A stretch of DNA of 64,000 nucleotides from Bacillus_AD sp047238185 (GTDB lineage: Bacteria > Bacillota > Bacilli > Bacillales > DSM-1321). The stretch lies in NCBI RefSeq assembly GCF_047238185.1, contig NZ_JBDFMI010000002.1, forward strand, positions 5,143 through 69,142, written 5' to 3'. The notes beneath the pieces are model-generated. The model saw only the letters and a program-made list of their open reading frames with translations. It was not told where the DNA came from and ran no database searches. The position numbers and the translations under genes are program-made. Shown here piece after piece: positions 31,690-41,677 of the stretch (positions are counted from its first letter, which is position 1; every line of letters begins with the position of its first letter).

Positions 31690-33768
31690 ATGAGTTTGTA
31701 TTATATGCATGCACAGTACGTTTCAAAAAAAACTCAGTCTGCAGTTGCAAAAGCAGCTTATGTTAGTAATGATTCCTTATATTCCGAAAGGGATGATTCT
31801 TTAAAGCGTTATAAGGTAAGAACCGTACCGCCAGAATCGTTTATTATTGCTCCTACACATGCTCCTGAATGGGTTTATGATCGGGAAAGATTATGGAATG
31901 AAGTTGAGAAAGTCGAGAAACAATTTAATGCACAAGTATTAAGAGAGGTGGTAATTGCTTTACCAGTTGAAATGGACTGGGAAATGCAACGTGATTTAGT
32001 TAGAGAGTATGTACAAGAGAATTTTGTTGAAATGGGTATGGTTGCAGACGTAAATATACATAGAGATAAGGACCATAATCCTCACGCACATATTCTGCTT
32101 ACATTACGTCCTTTCAACGAAGATGGTACATGGTGGAAAACCAAAAGTAAGAAAGTATATCTTACTGATGAAAAAGGGAAAGCGTTATTAAACGATCAGG
32201 GGAAACAGAAGACAAAAAATATAGATTTAACTGGTTGGAATAGTAAAGAAAACTTATCTAGATGGAGAAAGAATTTATCCATTAAGATAAATGAATTTTA
32301 TATAAGAAAAGGTATTGATGCATCGGTTTCACATAAGACATATGCAGAACAAGGACTAGATATTCAACCTAAACAAAGATTATCTAGAAGTGAATATTAT
32401 GTTGAAAAGCAAGCAGAATTGGAAGCAAAAAAGGAAGGTAAAGAATATCATCCAGTAACCTACTTTGGTAGAGTTAATCGTGAAATTGAGCTTGCTAATA
32501 ATGAAATTAAAAAGCTGGAAAAGGAAATTGCACAGTTAGAGAAAATCAGTGTTGATCTAAACCATGAAAAAGTAGAACAATTTGATAAAATTCGTCAAAA
32601 CATTAAGTTTTCAAAAGAACAATTTAGTGCAATTCAATTTGTAGAAACTAGAGGAAAAGTTGATTATGTTGACTTCCAAACGACTAAAAAAGTTTATGAC
32701 AGCTTAAATTTTTGGAAACGGAAATTAGATAAAACTTATAGAGCCTTACAACGTGAAGAAAAAGCGTTAAATGTCGTAAATGACTATAGACAAAAATCAT
32801 CCGAAAATATTGTTAGGTATGGTTTTGTTAATGAGAATTTTGATGAACGATTTACTGGAAAATTATCTGTTGTAAAGGATGGATATACAGATCTTACAAA
32901 ACAAGTTTCACAATTCAAAGATGCATTAGAAAAATCTATCATTGCTCATGAAATTCAAACTGATATTTTAAAACAAGAATTTGTATTTTTATATCCTCAA
33001 TATGAAAATATCACGAATATAAAATCAGATGAACTCCTGGACATTATGAATGAACACGTCCAATTATTTAAAAATGAAAGGAAAGTGCTGCAAGAGATTG
33101 ATGTGTTATCAGCTTATCCTGATTTTGTCACTCAAGAAGAGCAAGATTTTAGAAAAGACATTTGTTCTTTAATTGAATCATATAAAACTCATTCTGCAGT
33201 GCATTTTAAAATCCCTAAATTATTAAATGAACAAGAACGAGACTATCTGAATTTGGTTAAACTGAATAAAGATATTCTTTCGGAGAAAGTCGAAAAGCAA
33301 GAAGAAGTCTACAATAAAGCAATTAGTTATTTAATCACAAAAGGCGAAAATCAGCATAATGAGAAACAGTATGAAGAGGTTAAAAACAAGGTCTTAAACT
33401 CATTGATTTCACTGTATGGAATTGAGCAAAGAAGCATATTAGAGCAATTGCCAGACCGGATCAAAGTGAAATTATTAGAAAAGTTTATTGAGGACAAAGA
33501 AGTTGACTCATTGCATGCGGATTTAAGTGAAATAGATTGGAAGTTGAGAGAAAAACGCCAGGACAGAGAATTTGAAGGAAAAATGAACAAAGAATTCAAT
33601 TTTGCTCAACAATCGAGTGTGAAAGGTTCTGCAGGTGGTTTATTGTCGGATCTTATCGACCAAGCAAAAGAGAATGAAAATAAATATGATGATTTAGAAA
33701 AGAAACGAAAAAGGGCTAAAAATAAAGGCAAGGGAGGTACTTATTCTAAAGGAGAATTATTGAGGTAA
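31690..33768 (+). CDS. MobA/MobL-family (MobQ) relaxase
   Basis: 692 aa. The ATG at 31690 is chosen because AAGGAGG precedes it at nine bases; an in-frame ATG 17 codons earlier would read through the oriT hairpin. The N-terminal domain starts SLYYMHAQYVSKKTQSAVAK and carries the metal-binding histidine motif HRDKDHNPHAH (about 124-134), diagnostic of MobA/MobL enzymes. They nick oriT, stay attached by a tyrosine and pilot the strand. The long C-terminal part is coiled coil with no primase motif seen. The VirD4 gene follows after 12 bp. Confidence 0.93.
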   Translation: MSLYYMHAQYVSKKTQSAVAKAAYVSNDSLYSERDDSLKRYKVRTVPPESFIIAPTHAPEWVYDRERLWNEVEKVEKQFNAQVLREVVIALPVEMDWEMQRDLVREYVQENFVEMGMVADVNIHRDKDHNPHAHILLTLRPFNEDGTWWKTKSKKVYLTDEKGKALLNDQGKQKTKNIDLTGWNSKENLSRWRKNLSIKINEFYIRKGIDASVSHKTYAEQGLDIQPKQRLSRSEYYVEKQAELEAKKEGKEYHPVTYFGRVNREIELANNEIKKLEKEIAQLEKISVDLNHEKVEQFDKIRQNIKFSKEQFSAIQFVETRGKVDYVDFQTTKKVYDSLNFWKRKLDKTYRALQREEKALNVVNDYRQKSSENIVRYGFVNENFDERFTGKLSVVKDGYTDLTKQVSQFKDALEKSIIAHEIQTDILKQEFVFLYPQYENITNIKSDELLDIMNEHVQLFKNERKVLQEIDVLSAYPDFVTQEEQDFRKDICSLIESYKTHSAVHFKIPKLLNEQERDYLNLVKLNKDILSEKVEKQEEVYNKAISYLITKGENQHNEKQYEEVKNKVLNSLISLYGIEQRSILEQLPDRIKVKLLEKFIEDKEVDSLHADLSEIDWKLREKRQDREFEGKMNKEFNFAQQSSVKGSAGGLLSDLIDQAKENENKYDDLEKKRKRAKNKGKGGTYSKGELLR

Positions 33769-33780
33769 AGGGGTGTTATT

Positions 33781-36051
33781 GTGCAATCTAAAAAGAAAAA
33801 AAAGAATAAATTAGTAGATACTTTAATTGTATTGTTAGTGAGTATTGTACTTGCTTATGCGGCAGCCGGAGCATTACGGGCCTTGTTCCTAAAACAAAAT
33901 CTCACTAAAACCGAAATGGATTTTCAAGGTACAATCCAATATCTTATTAATGGAGACTTGCAAGTTCAAGGATTGACTATTGCTGTTTTTATTGGTGCGT
34001 TTGTCCTATTGGTAAAAGGGACAGGAAACAAAAATAAGGGCTATGAAGATGCTAGTGATCATGGGGCGCATGGGAACGCTGTATTTAGTGATCTGCCAAC
34101 TCTGAGAGAGCAAAAGTATGTAGCTGATAAGAAAGATAGTAATTTCAGTTCTAAAAACTATATCAAGACACTTGAAGCCAGCGAGGGCATTATTTTAGGC
34201 AGAGAAGGAAAAGAATTATTAATCATTCCACCAGATTCAGCACTGGATAATAGAAACGTTTGTGTTGTTGGTTCATCGGGATCGGCCAAAGGCCAATCAT
34301 TTGTAATTCCGAATATTATTAATCACAAAAACGATACAATTATTGTTACTGATCCTAAAGGTGAATTGTTTAATCTTACTGCAGATATAAAAAGGGATCA
34401 AGGATATAAGGTTTTTCAAATAGATTTTCTTAATTTAAAAGGAGACCGATATAATCCTTTAGATTATGTTAATAACGATATTCAGGCTACAAAAATTGCA
34501 CAGACAATTTCTCTGAACTCTGGGAAGGATGTTAAGCAAGATTTTTTCTTTAACACTGCAAAAGATTTACTTACGGGTTTAATTATTTATGCTAAGTCGA
34601 TAAAACCAAATGCCAATATCTCTAAGGACGTAAAAGGTTTGTTCAATGAAGTATCCAGTGATGAAAGATTTTTGAAGGATCTATGTATTGAAATTGGCGA
34701 TGAACATCCTGCGTATCAATATTTGAAAGATGCATCGGTATCTACTGGTAATACAAGAACATCCATTCTTTCTTCTTTTGCACAGCAGACAAGTGTATTT
34801 TCTCTATCAGATGTACAAAAGCTTACTGCGACAAGTGATTTTAATTTTCATGAATTCCAAGAGCAGAAATCTATACTATATGTTAAAGTCCCTGTTAAAG
34901 ATAATCCAGTTCCAGCCTTAACAGCAACATTTTTTGACCAATTAATTTCTGTCTTATATCAAATTGGTGACGAAAATGGATCGGTTCTTAAAATTCCTAC
35001 CGTATTTTTGTTAGATGAATTTGCAAACTTAGGTAAGCTAAATGGCTATGATAATACTCTTTCTACATGTAGGGGTTATCAGTTGAGCATGATGACTATA
35101 ATTCAAGATTTAGCTCAACTAGAACAAGTCTATTCAAAAGAGCTTTCTAGAACTATTATGAATAACCATGATTCACATTTATTTCTTCGTACAAAAGACA
35201 CTGAGACAGCCAAATACTTTGAAGCATTGGCCGGAAATACAACTATTAGATATAAGACCTCTGGTACTTCTAATTCGGGTGGAATGTTTAGTGCGAAAAG
35301 TTCTGCTTCTAGGAGTACAAATGAAACTTTAATCAAGAAGCCGTTAGTGTCACAAGACGAATTATTAAAGATGCCGGCCGAGAAATGTATTGTCTTTATG
35401 ACTGGAAATGTTCTGATGCTGGATAAAGCGTATCAATCGCTTTTATATAGAGAATTCCTTACAAAAGAGACTGTTCAAAATGGAAGGAAGAAATTCGTTT
35501 ACTGTTACCCAGAAAATCGCGAAAAATTCATACAACATTTTAATCTTAAACCACTAATGGTTGAACTTTCTGAAAAACCAGTTAAAAACCCTGTGCCTAT
35601 CCCTGTTCCAGTAACAAGTGATGGTCAAAATGGACAAATTTCTGTTACTGCGACTCAAACTCATAAGGAGGATAAAGACAAGGCGATTAATGATTTAATT
35701 AGTAATTTCATTGAAACTATAGAGAAAAAAGAAAAGATAAAGTCACCTATCAAAATACAAGAGGTGATAGAGAATGAAAAAGAATTAAATATAAATGAAC
35801 AAGAGGTTATCCAGGATAAACAAGAGAACAATACTGAATTTGAAAGTGATCCCGAAGAGTTAGATTTATTGAGAGCTATTTCACAAGTTAAACCCAAAAT
35901 AGAAAAATCAGAGAAACTGCTTATGGAGATCCAACAAGAAAAAGAAATGCTCAGTTTTCTCGATGTTAGTGAAATAAGCGAGGAAGATGAATTGCCGACT
36001 TATATTACGGAAAATTCTGATATTAACTATGAAGATGAAATGCCATTTTGA
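33781..36051 (+). CDS. VirD4/TraG-type coupling protein
   Basis: 756 aa; GTG start at 33781 after AAAGGGG. Two N-terminal spans (TLIVLLVSIVLAYAAAGALR; LTIAVFIGAFVLLVKG), then the ATPase with Walker A GSSGSAKGQS (about 161-170) and Walker B FLLDEFANLGKL (about 408-419). The later TIIQDLAQLEQVY motif is also present. It delivers the relaxase-DNA complex to the T4SS. The C-terminal 200 residues are acidic and coiled-coil, longer than in minimal TraG proteins, and may bind partners. Confidence 0.95.
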   Translation: MQSKKKKKNKLVDTLIVLLVSIVLAYAAAGALRALFLKQNLTKTEMDFQGTIQYLINGDLQVQGLTIAVFIGAFVLLVKGTGNKNKGYEDASDHGAHGNAVFSDLPTLREQKYVADKKDSNFSSKNYIKTLEASEGIILGREGKELLIIPPDSALDNRNVCVVGSSGSAKGQSFVIPNIINHKNDTIIVTDPKGELFNLTADIKRDQGYKVFQIDFLNLKGDRYNPLDYVNNDIQATKIAQTISLNSGKDVKQDFFFNTAKDLLTGLIIYAKSIKPNANISKDVKGLFNEVSSDERFLKDLCIEIGDEHPAYQYLKDASVSTGNTRTSILSSFAQQTSVFSLSDVQKLTATSDFNFHEFQEQKSILYVKVPVKDNPVPALTATFFDQLISVLYQIGDENGSVLKIPTVFLLDEFANLGKLNGYDNTLSTCRGYQLSMMTIIQDLAQLEQVYSKELSRTIMNNHDSHLFLRTKDTETAKYFEALAGNTTIRYKTSGTSNSGGMFSAKSSASRSTNETLIKKPLVSQDELLKMPAEKCIVFMTGNVLMLDKAYQSLLYREFLTKETVQNGRKKFVYCYPENREKFIQHFNLKPLMVELSEKPVKNPVPIPVPVTSDGQNGQISVTATQTHKEDKDKAINDLISNFIETIEKKEKIKSPIKIQEVIENEKELNINEQEVIQDKQENNTEFESDPEELDLLRAISQVKPKIEKSEKLLMEIQQEKEMLSFLDVSEISEEDELPTYITENSDINYEDEMPF

Positions 36052-36081
36052 CAATTATATTTTAAATGAGGGGGTTTTTGA

Positions 36082-37590
36082 ATGGAAAAGGAGAAGGAAT
36101 TTTTAGGATTAATAGAGACTGTCACTGATGAATTTTCTTTAGATAGTGATAAAGCATCTATATTGAGCGCATCTTTCAATAATGATAGGGAATATACACT
36201 TTCTTTTCATAATGAAGGAGAACTGTATCAAATTACATATCAAAATGCAGAAGGAAAACAATTGATCCCTAAAAATGAGAAGTTGTTTGATGTAATTAAG
36301 GAGCCTTCGGAATTTGAAAGGTTGGTTTTAAATAAAGATATATCAGTTTTATCAATAGAAAATGAGATTACTGAATTACAGGATAAAGCAATAAATCTCA
36401 TAAATAAGCCAATTGGAACATCAATTGAGATAGAGAAAAATTTTGAAATGGCAATGGATAGCCACGATTTAATATCGACTCAAAAAGGGTTAGTTGCAGT
36501 TTCTAAACCTTGTCAGGAGCTTCTAAATCAACAAACTGAGATTGTTGAAGCAATACATTTATATACAACGGAAATGGATAATATTTTAAATATCCCAGAA
36601 TTTGCTGACGATCTAAATTATCGTGATATTGAACTATTTGTAGATGAAATGCGGCATATTTCACATGTAACCCATATTGCGATGGATCACAGCATTGAAT
36701 TAAATAAAGCCATACAATCAGCTAAACAAGAAAATTTGGAAATGATGCGCCATACCTGGCATTTGAAAGAGTATTTACATGATCCGAAGAATTTCAACAC
36801 TTTGACTGCAAGTGAAAAGGTTGTCTTGTCAGCTAACAGGGAACATCCTTTTAAAAAGGGCTTTGAAGAAGAATTTCAAACTATAAAGTCCTCTATAACG
36901 CAAAAAGAAGCGATCACATTTGTCTTGAAAGAGCAAATCAGTCATCCTGCAGAAAAGATTGAAGAAAGACTTAGCAACTTACAGAGTATTCAATCATACT
37001 TAGCAGAAGATCCATTTAATGCATTTTCGAGAAATTTAACTTCGGTTGATCGTTTGCAAAGTTTGAGTAATCAAGCTATAGATAGCGCTATAAAGGAACT
37101 AAACAAGGAATTAAAGAATACCCTTGAACAAACCCCGGAGCTGACTAAAGGAGCTGCTATAGATAATTCTAAGGCACAATCATTGATATTGCCAGCTACC
37201 AATTGTAAAGGAGCAATAGATGTATTTCAAATGGTTGAATTGGCTAAACATTATGCTCCTTTGGTTGAACAATACTGGAAAGATTCAGCATTGCAGACAA
37301 TCAGTGAATATGTTAATTCACCAGAAGGCAAACCCTATAATATGGTTTCATTATCAAGTATCCATAAAAGTTTAAAGAAATCTGAGCAAACACTTGATGT
37401 TAAAAATCGGTTATCACAAGTGGAACAAACTATTGATTCAATTAAGCAAACCATTAACCAAAAACCCTTCCTATTCGATGGGAAGAAAGAAATGGCACAA
37501 GCTGCAGTACATTTTCTAAATGAACAATTTGAAAAATCACATGAAAAAATGAAGGAACAGCCAAAACAAGAATTCCAATTGGAACAATAA
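36082..37590 (+). CDS. Hypothetical helical protein, 502 aa
   Basis: Not recognised. ATG at 36082 after TGAGGGGG, 30 bp behind virD4. Beta-rich N-terminal domain (SFNNDREYTLSFHNEGELYQ, about 30-75) followed by long, mostly helical sequence with repeated Glu/Lys/Gln segments. No signal peptide, membrane span or nucleotide motif. Its place between the coupling protein and an ArdC-like gene suggests a transfer-related protein. Confidence 0.65.
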   Translation: MEKEKEFLGLIETVTDEFSLDSDKASILSASFNNDREYTLSFHNEGELYQITYQNAEGKQLIPKNEKLFDVIKEPSEFERLVLNKDISVLSIENEITELQDKAINLINKPIGTSIEIEKNFEMAMDSHDLISTQKGLVAVSKPCQELLNQQTEIVEAIHLYTTEMDNILNIPEFADDLNYRDIELFVDEMRHISHVTHIAMDHSIELNKAIQSAKQENLEMMRHTWHLKEYLHDPKNFNTLTASEKVVLSANREHPFKKGFEEEFQTIKSSITQKEAITFVLKEQISHPAEKIEERLSNLQSIQSYLAEDPFNAFSRNLTSVDRLQSLSNQAIDSAIKELNKELKNTLEQTPELTKGAAIDNSKAQSLILPATNCKGAIDVFQMVELAKHYAPLVEQYWKDSALQTISEYVNSPEGKPYNMVSLSSIHKSLKKSEQTLDVKNRLSQVEQTIDSIKQTINQKPFLFDGKKEMAQAAVHFLNEQFEKSHEKMKEQPKQEFQLEQ

Positions 37591-37604
37591 AAGGAGTGAA
37601 CGGA

Positions 37605-37799
37605 ATGTTGTTAGAAAAATATGAAATTACGGGATCAGAGATGCCTATTTTTATGAAAAAAGAAGAAAATCATCTTACACATGAAGAGATTGTTTATCTT
37701 GGAGAAAGAATTGAAGAATATGTTAATGTCGGCTTTATTCCTGTCTATTTGGGAAATAAGCAGATGTTTGAGAAAGTATTTATTAAAGGGGTGGAATAA
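37605..37799 (+). CDS. Hypothetical protein, 64 aa
   Basis: Not recognised. ATG at 37605 chosen over the GTG at 37596, because AAAGGAG gives proper spacing to the ATG and overlaps the GTG. Small alpha/beta protein (TGSEMPIFMKKEENHLTHEE; GFIPVYLGNKQMF). Three bp before the ArdC-like gene and probably co-translated. Confidence 0.55.
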   Translation: MLLEKYEITGSEMPIFMKKEENHLTHEEIVYLGERIEEYVNVGFIPVYLGNKQMFEKVFIKGVE

Positions 37800-37802
37800 T
37801 CT

Positions 37803-39491
37803 ATGGCAGCGCCTGCAGCAAAAAAATTAACAGTGGATGATGTAAATAAAACCTTAGAAAACTCCCTGAAAAATATCTTTGAATCTGACCGTTTTAAAGA
37901 CCTATTAAATGTAATGGCCAACACCAAAAACTATTCTTTGAATAATACTATTCTGATTATGACACAAAATCCAGAATCAACTATGGTTATGGGATACAAA
38001 GACTGGCAAAAATTAGGGCGTCATGTAACTAAAGGTCAAAAATCTATAAAAATCCTTGCACCATCTATCAAAAAGATGGAAATGGAGAAAATTGATCCAA
38101 TCTCAAAGTCGCCCGTTCAGGGAAAAGACGGAAAGGTTATAACTGAAGAGAAAAAGGTCATTACTGGATACCTTACTGTTTCTGTATTCGATATCAATCA
38201 AACAGAAGGGAAAGAGATACCATCTGTAAGGGATTTTACTAACCGAAATATGGCCGAAGATGAATATATGAGCAAGTTATATCATGATTATAAAGCCTTT
38301 TTAACAGAATCAAAGGGCATGGTCATTGATGAAGCAACAACAGATGGAAGTGGGGGCTATTATGTTCCATCAACTAATGAAATCGTCATTAGTACGAATG
38401 TGAATCAAAATGATACTCAAAAGTTTCGGGTGCTTGTTCACGAATATGCTCATGCACAATTACATAATAAACAGTCAGAGATGCATAATCTTCCGAGAGG
38501 TCATAAGGAAGCTCAGGCTGAAAGTGTTGCATTTGTGGTCAATAAATATTTTGGCTTAGATACAAGTGATATTTCTACAGGATATATCGCTACATGGGCT
38601 GCAGATATAAAATTAGCGAAACAAGCATTAGGTGAGATACAAAAGAATGCAAATTTTATAATTGACGAAATTGAATTATTACAGAAGGAAAAAATCAAGT
38701 CATTCTATACTGAACAGTCAAAAGATTATGAAGAAGCAAAGGCAGTTCTTACTTCACACTGGAAAGTACCAGAAAAAGCATTTGATCCATCTACTAAGGA
38801 AGTTACCCAATTACAGTTAATCAATAAGGACAACGGTATTATCCTTTCTGGAAAACTGGAATATAGCGAAAAGCAGGACAACTATTACTTGAGAACAAAT
38901 AGAAATCTTATTGAACCACTATCTGATTTATCTAAAAATGGCAAACTTGCTGTTCTAAATGTTGAAAAAAATTTGGATAAGATTGAGGAAATTTCAGAGT
39001 ATAACCGTATTCCGGATCAATATACAGTTAGGAAAATCCGGAATGGTCCCTATGTAGTCCAAAGTACGGCTGGTAAAGATATTATTTCTAAAGGTTTCGA
39101 GAAGAAAGCAGATGCAGAACACTTTAAATTAAGGGCATCCATTGGCCAATCCTTACACCAAAAAAGTTTCTTTAACGCTGAAAGAGAAAATCTACAGTTG
39201 AAAGATGAAATGATTAGAATTGTTTCAGTAGTGGAATCACAGATTAATTCTACGGTTGGTGATTACTTGTCACATCACAGCAATGCTGATATTTCAATAG
39301 TTGGTCCAGGGGGTGCTGCAGTTGGATGGGCTTTACTAAAAAATCCAGCGATAAGAGATGTAGATCAACTTAATGAATTTGCTGAGAAAAATAAGTATAT
39401 ACCTTCTTATAAAGGCTTACAGGAAGCGATTGTACATTCAAATAAGAAGGAAAACTCTGAAAGGGAAAGAGAATTAAACATAGAGAGATAA
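37803..39491 (+). CDS. ArdC-like antirestriction protein with M78-type metallopeptidase domain
   Basis: 562 aa; ATG at 37803. The N-terminal ArdC/DUF1738 domain (about 10-120; NYSLNNTILIMTQNPES, MGYKDWQKLGRHVTKGQKSI) is the ssDNA-binding part of ArdC. It is followed by an ImmA/IrrE-like zinc peptidase region with HEYAHAQLH (about 212-220). ArdC proteins protect plasmid DNA from restriction on entry. The C-terminal 250 residues carry YTVRKIRNGPYVVQSTAGKD repeats-like elements of unknown role. No close partner gene besides the 64-aa protein upstream. Confidence 0.85.
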   Translation: MAAPAAKKLTVDDVNKTLENSLKNIFESDRFKDLLNVMANTKNYSLNNTILIMTQNPESTMVMGYKDWQKLGRHVTKGQKSIKILAPSIKKMEMEKIDPISKSPVQGKDGKVITEEKKVITGYLTVSVFDINQTEGKEIPSVRDFTNRNMAEDEYMSKLYHDYKAFLTESKGMVIDEATTDGSGGYYVPSTNEIVISTNVNQNDTQKFRVLVHEYAHAQLHNKQSEMHNLPRGHKEAQAESVAFVVNKYFGLDTSDISTGYIATWAADIKLAKQALGEIQKNANFIIDEIELLQKEKIKSFYTEQSKDYEEAKAVLTSHWKVPEKAFDPSTKEVTQLQLINKDNGIILSGKLEYSEKQDNYYLRTNRNLIEPLSDLSKNGKLAVLNVEKNLDKIEEISEYNRIPDQYTVRKIRNGPYVVQSTAGKDIISKGFEKKADAEHFKLRASIGQSLHQKSFFNAERENLQLKDEMIRIVSVVESQINSTVGDYLSHHSNADISIVGPGGAAVGWALLKNPAIRDVDQLNEFAEKNKYIPSYKGLQEAIVHSNKKENSERERELNIER

Positions 39492-39497
39492 AAAATA

Positions 39498-39525
39498 AAA
39501 GGCTGCCATAGGTAGCCTTTTATCT
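39498..39525 (+). terminator. Terminator of the relaxase-to-ardC unit
   Basis: AAAGGCT...AGCCTTT stem (39498-39521) followed by TATCTTT. Confidence 0.75.
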
Positions 39526-39529
39526 TTGG

Positions 39530-39936
39530 TAACAAACGTCAAATGTCCATTTAATTAGTGAAATTATTACTAAATGGAAAATGTAATCTTGATAGATTCT
39601 GTCGTTTGATGTAATATAAAGATAATTATTGTGTGTAATTATTACCAAAACTTTAGTGGAAATTAGAAAAAAACGCTAATTTTATAGATAAATAGTACCA
39701 TATATTTCTCCTTTAAAAAAAAGGAAAAATAAAAAGCCCGATGTTAGAGCATCAGACTTTTTGGGAATTCTAGCGAACTCAAACCATGCGACCGGTTTTT
39801 CGCTAAATCATAATTTATATGTTCATTTTAACATAGAGCTGAAAATATTGTAAAGTCTTTTAGGGTATAATACTATAGATTTTAATTGGTATTTTTTGTA
39901 TTTTATGCTCCTCTTTTATGAATATAAAATTGGTTT
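39530..39936. other. Gene-free structured region upstream of the primase
   Basis: No plausible gene. Two hairpins: AAAGCCCGATG...CATCAGACTTT (about 39732-39761) and a nested one, TAGCGAA (39771-39777)/TTCGCTA (39799-39805) with inner AAACC/GGTTT. A TATAAT box lies at 39866-39871 in TAGGGTATAATAC. The region could hold a copy-control antisense RNA or a priming site for the adjacent replication gene; neither is shown directly. Confidence 0.4.
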
Positions 39937-39988
39937 AGTGTTGAGTTTGTTCAATTCCCCAAATAATTGAGCAGATCAGCACTTTTTT
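39937..39988 (+). terminator. Attenuator in the primase gene leader
   Basis: AGTGTTGA (39937-39944) pairs with TCAGCACT (39975-39983), continued by TTGTTCAATT with AATTGAGCAG, then TTTTTT. This complete intrinsic terminator ends only about 20 bp before the ATG at 40010 and would stop transcripts short of the gene unless disrupted. Confidence 0.75.
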
Positions 39989-40009
39989 GTTCTGCAGGAA
40001 GGGAACGCT

Positions 40010-41521
40010 ATGACTAAACCAATTCATATTCCAGATATATTAACATTTATAACTCAAGGGCAACTTGTAAAATATAAGCCTATTAATAGTAAGGCTCCAA
40101 TACAAAAGCAAATTCGTTATAGAAATCAGCAGGATATTTCCAAATATCATAAAGGAGTTGTCTTTGTTTCCCATAGCAAAAAGGATTTACTTATGGGAAG
40201 AGGGCATATTATTACATCATATGAAACACTAAATTCACAGTATAATTCCTTGTCTCATTGGACTCCTAATGTATTCAGGGGAGGTACTTACTATGACTTT
40301 AGTAAGAGGATAATAAAAGGGCATACGAAAGACAACTTGAAAGAAATTGGTGTATTTGGCATAGATATTGATTCTGAAAATGTACATCCTTATGATATTT
40401 TTTTAGCTTGTGATGAACAAGCGCTTCCTCGTCCAAATGTGCTATTAAAAACACCAAGAGGTTATCAAGCATTTTTTGTGTTGGAAACACCTTTTTTTAT
40501 CCATAAGAGAGATAATTTTAAATCACTTAGAGTAGCAGAACGGATTGCACAGAATATTGTTGCAGCGCTCAGTTTTTCTATTCCGATAGATGCCAATTGT
40601 AATCCTTTTGGTTTTTTTAGAATACCAACTAACGATAATATCCTTTTTTTTAATGATACGGCTATTAATACCAAAAGATTAATAGATTGGTCTGTTAAAT
40701 TCAGTGACAAAGAAAAGGGTAATAGGATCTATTTTATTTCTCCTGCAGGAACATCATTGCAGCCTGGACATAAAAAATGGTATAGGGAAATTATTTGCAA
40801 TCCGTCTATTCAAAGTGGGAATTATAATGCGAGTAGAAACAATGCTTTGTTAACGCTTGCACTTGCAAATTACGCAAGTGATGTTGAGTATGAAACAGCA
40901 TACAATGAATTGGACCAGTTTAATTCTAATTTAGATGCTCCATTGAGTAAGCGTGAATTTGAAAGAACTTTAAAATCTGCTTATTCCGGCCGTTATAAAG
41001 GACCAAACAAGAGATATATTGAGGGATTATTAAATGCATGGGGTAAAAATGATATTAATTTAGAAAATACTGTGCAATGTTGGTATAAGTTTAAAAAGGA
41101 CCGTAAGGACCGTATACGGTCCCATTATCATGAACGGGAAGAAGATATTCTGCTGACAATCAAAAAACTAATATCCCCAGAAAAACCGTTTATTACAGGC
41201 AGTTTAACTCAACTTTCTGAAATGTTTAATATGGCCGTTTCAACTTTTAAAGAAGTCATTAAAAAGAGCAAAATCCTAATAAAACAGGTTAAGGGACAGG
41301 GGAGAAATGCTTGTTCAATGCTTTCAACAAAGTCGATGCTGTGGAAGCATACTATCCTTTTAAAGCGTAGAAATGGTAATGAGACTGGATTATTAGCGTT
41401 CTTATCATTACATGACATATTGATCCCATCGAATGAAATAGTGGCTTTATTAGAGGAATTCGACACAGTAAAATTAGTGAATTCTAGAGAAAATTTTATA
41501 CTTCATCCACTAATAATTTAA
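40010..41521 (+). CDS. AEP-type primase with PriCT domain (plasmid replication)
   Basis: 503 aa; ATG at 40010 after AGGAAGGG. N-terminal catalytic region shows the archaeo-eukaryotic primase pattern: FGIDIDSENVHP (DxD metal site, about 118-129), PNVLLKTPRGYQAFFVLET (about 145) and PIDANCNPFGFFRIPTN (about 190). It is followed by a PriCT-type domain (NYNASRNNALLTLALANYAS). The C-terminus may hold an HTH (LTQLSEMFNMAVSTFKEVIK). Related proteins prime or initiate replication of Gram-positive plasmids. Together with the iteron origin the window may hold two replication modules. Confidence 0.8.
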   Translation: MTKPIHIPDILTFITQGQLVKYKPINSKAPIQKQIRYRNQQDISKYHKGVVFVSHSKKDLLMGRGHIITSYETLNSQYNSLSHWTPNVFRGGTYYDFSKRIIKGHTKDNLKEIGVFGIDIDSENVHPYDIFLACDEQALPRPNVLLKTPRGYQAFFVLETPFFIHKRDNFKSLRVAERIAQNIVAALSFSIPIDANCNPFGFFRIPTNDNILFFNDTAINTKRLIDWSVKFSDKEKGNRIYFISPAGTSLQPGHKKWYREIICNPSIQSGNYNASRNNALLTLALANYASDVEYETAYNELDQFNSNLDAPLSKREFERTLKSAYSGRYKGPNKRYIEGLLNAWGKNDINLENTVQCWYKFKKDRKDRIRSHYHEREEDILLTIKKLISPEKPFITGSLTQLSEMFNMAVSTFKEVIKKSKILIKQVKGQGRNACSMLSTKSMLWKHTILLKRRNGNETGLLAFLSLHDILIPSNEIVALLEEFDTVKLVNSRENFILHPLII

Positions 41522-41617
41522 TGAGCCAGTGTGCCATTACATATCTATAGTATCCTTGTCTCATGTTTTTAGCTGCTACCCAGATTATAGTTATATTGTT
41601 TTTTTATTCAACATAAT

Positions 41618-41650
41618 TTCGTTTAAAAAAATAACATAAAATGTTATAAT
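41618..41650 (+). promoter_or_regulatory. Divergent member of the shared promoter family before ssb
   Basis: TATAAT at 41645-41650 in ATGTTATAATTATA, with TTTCGTTTAAAA and AACATAAAATGTT upstream. The -10 context matches the other copies, but the -35 is poor. Confidence 0.45.
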
Positions 41651-41677
41651 TATAAAAAAATTCAAGGGGGTTTTTGG

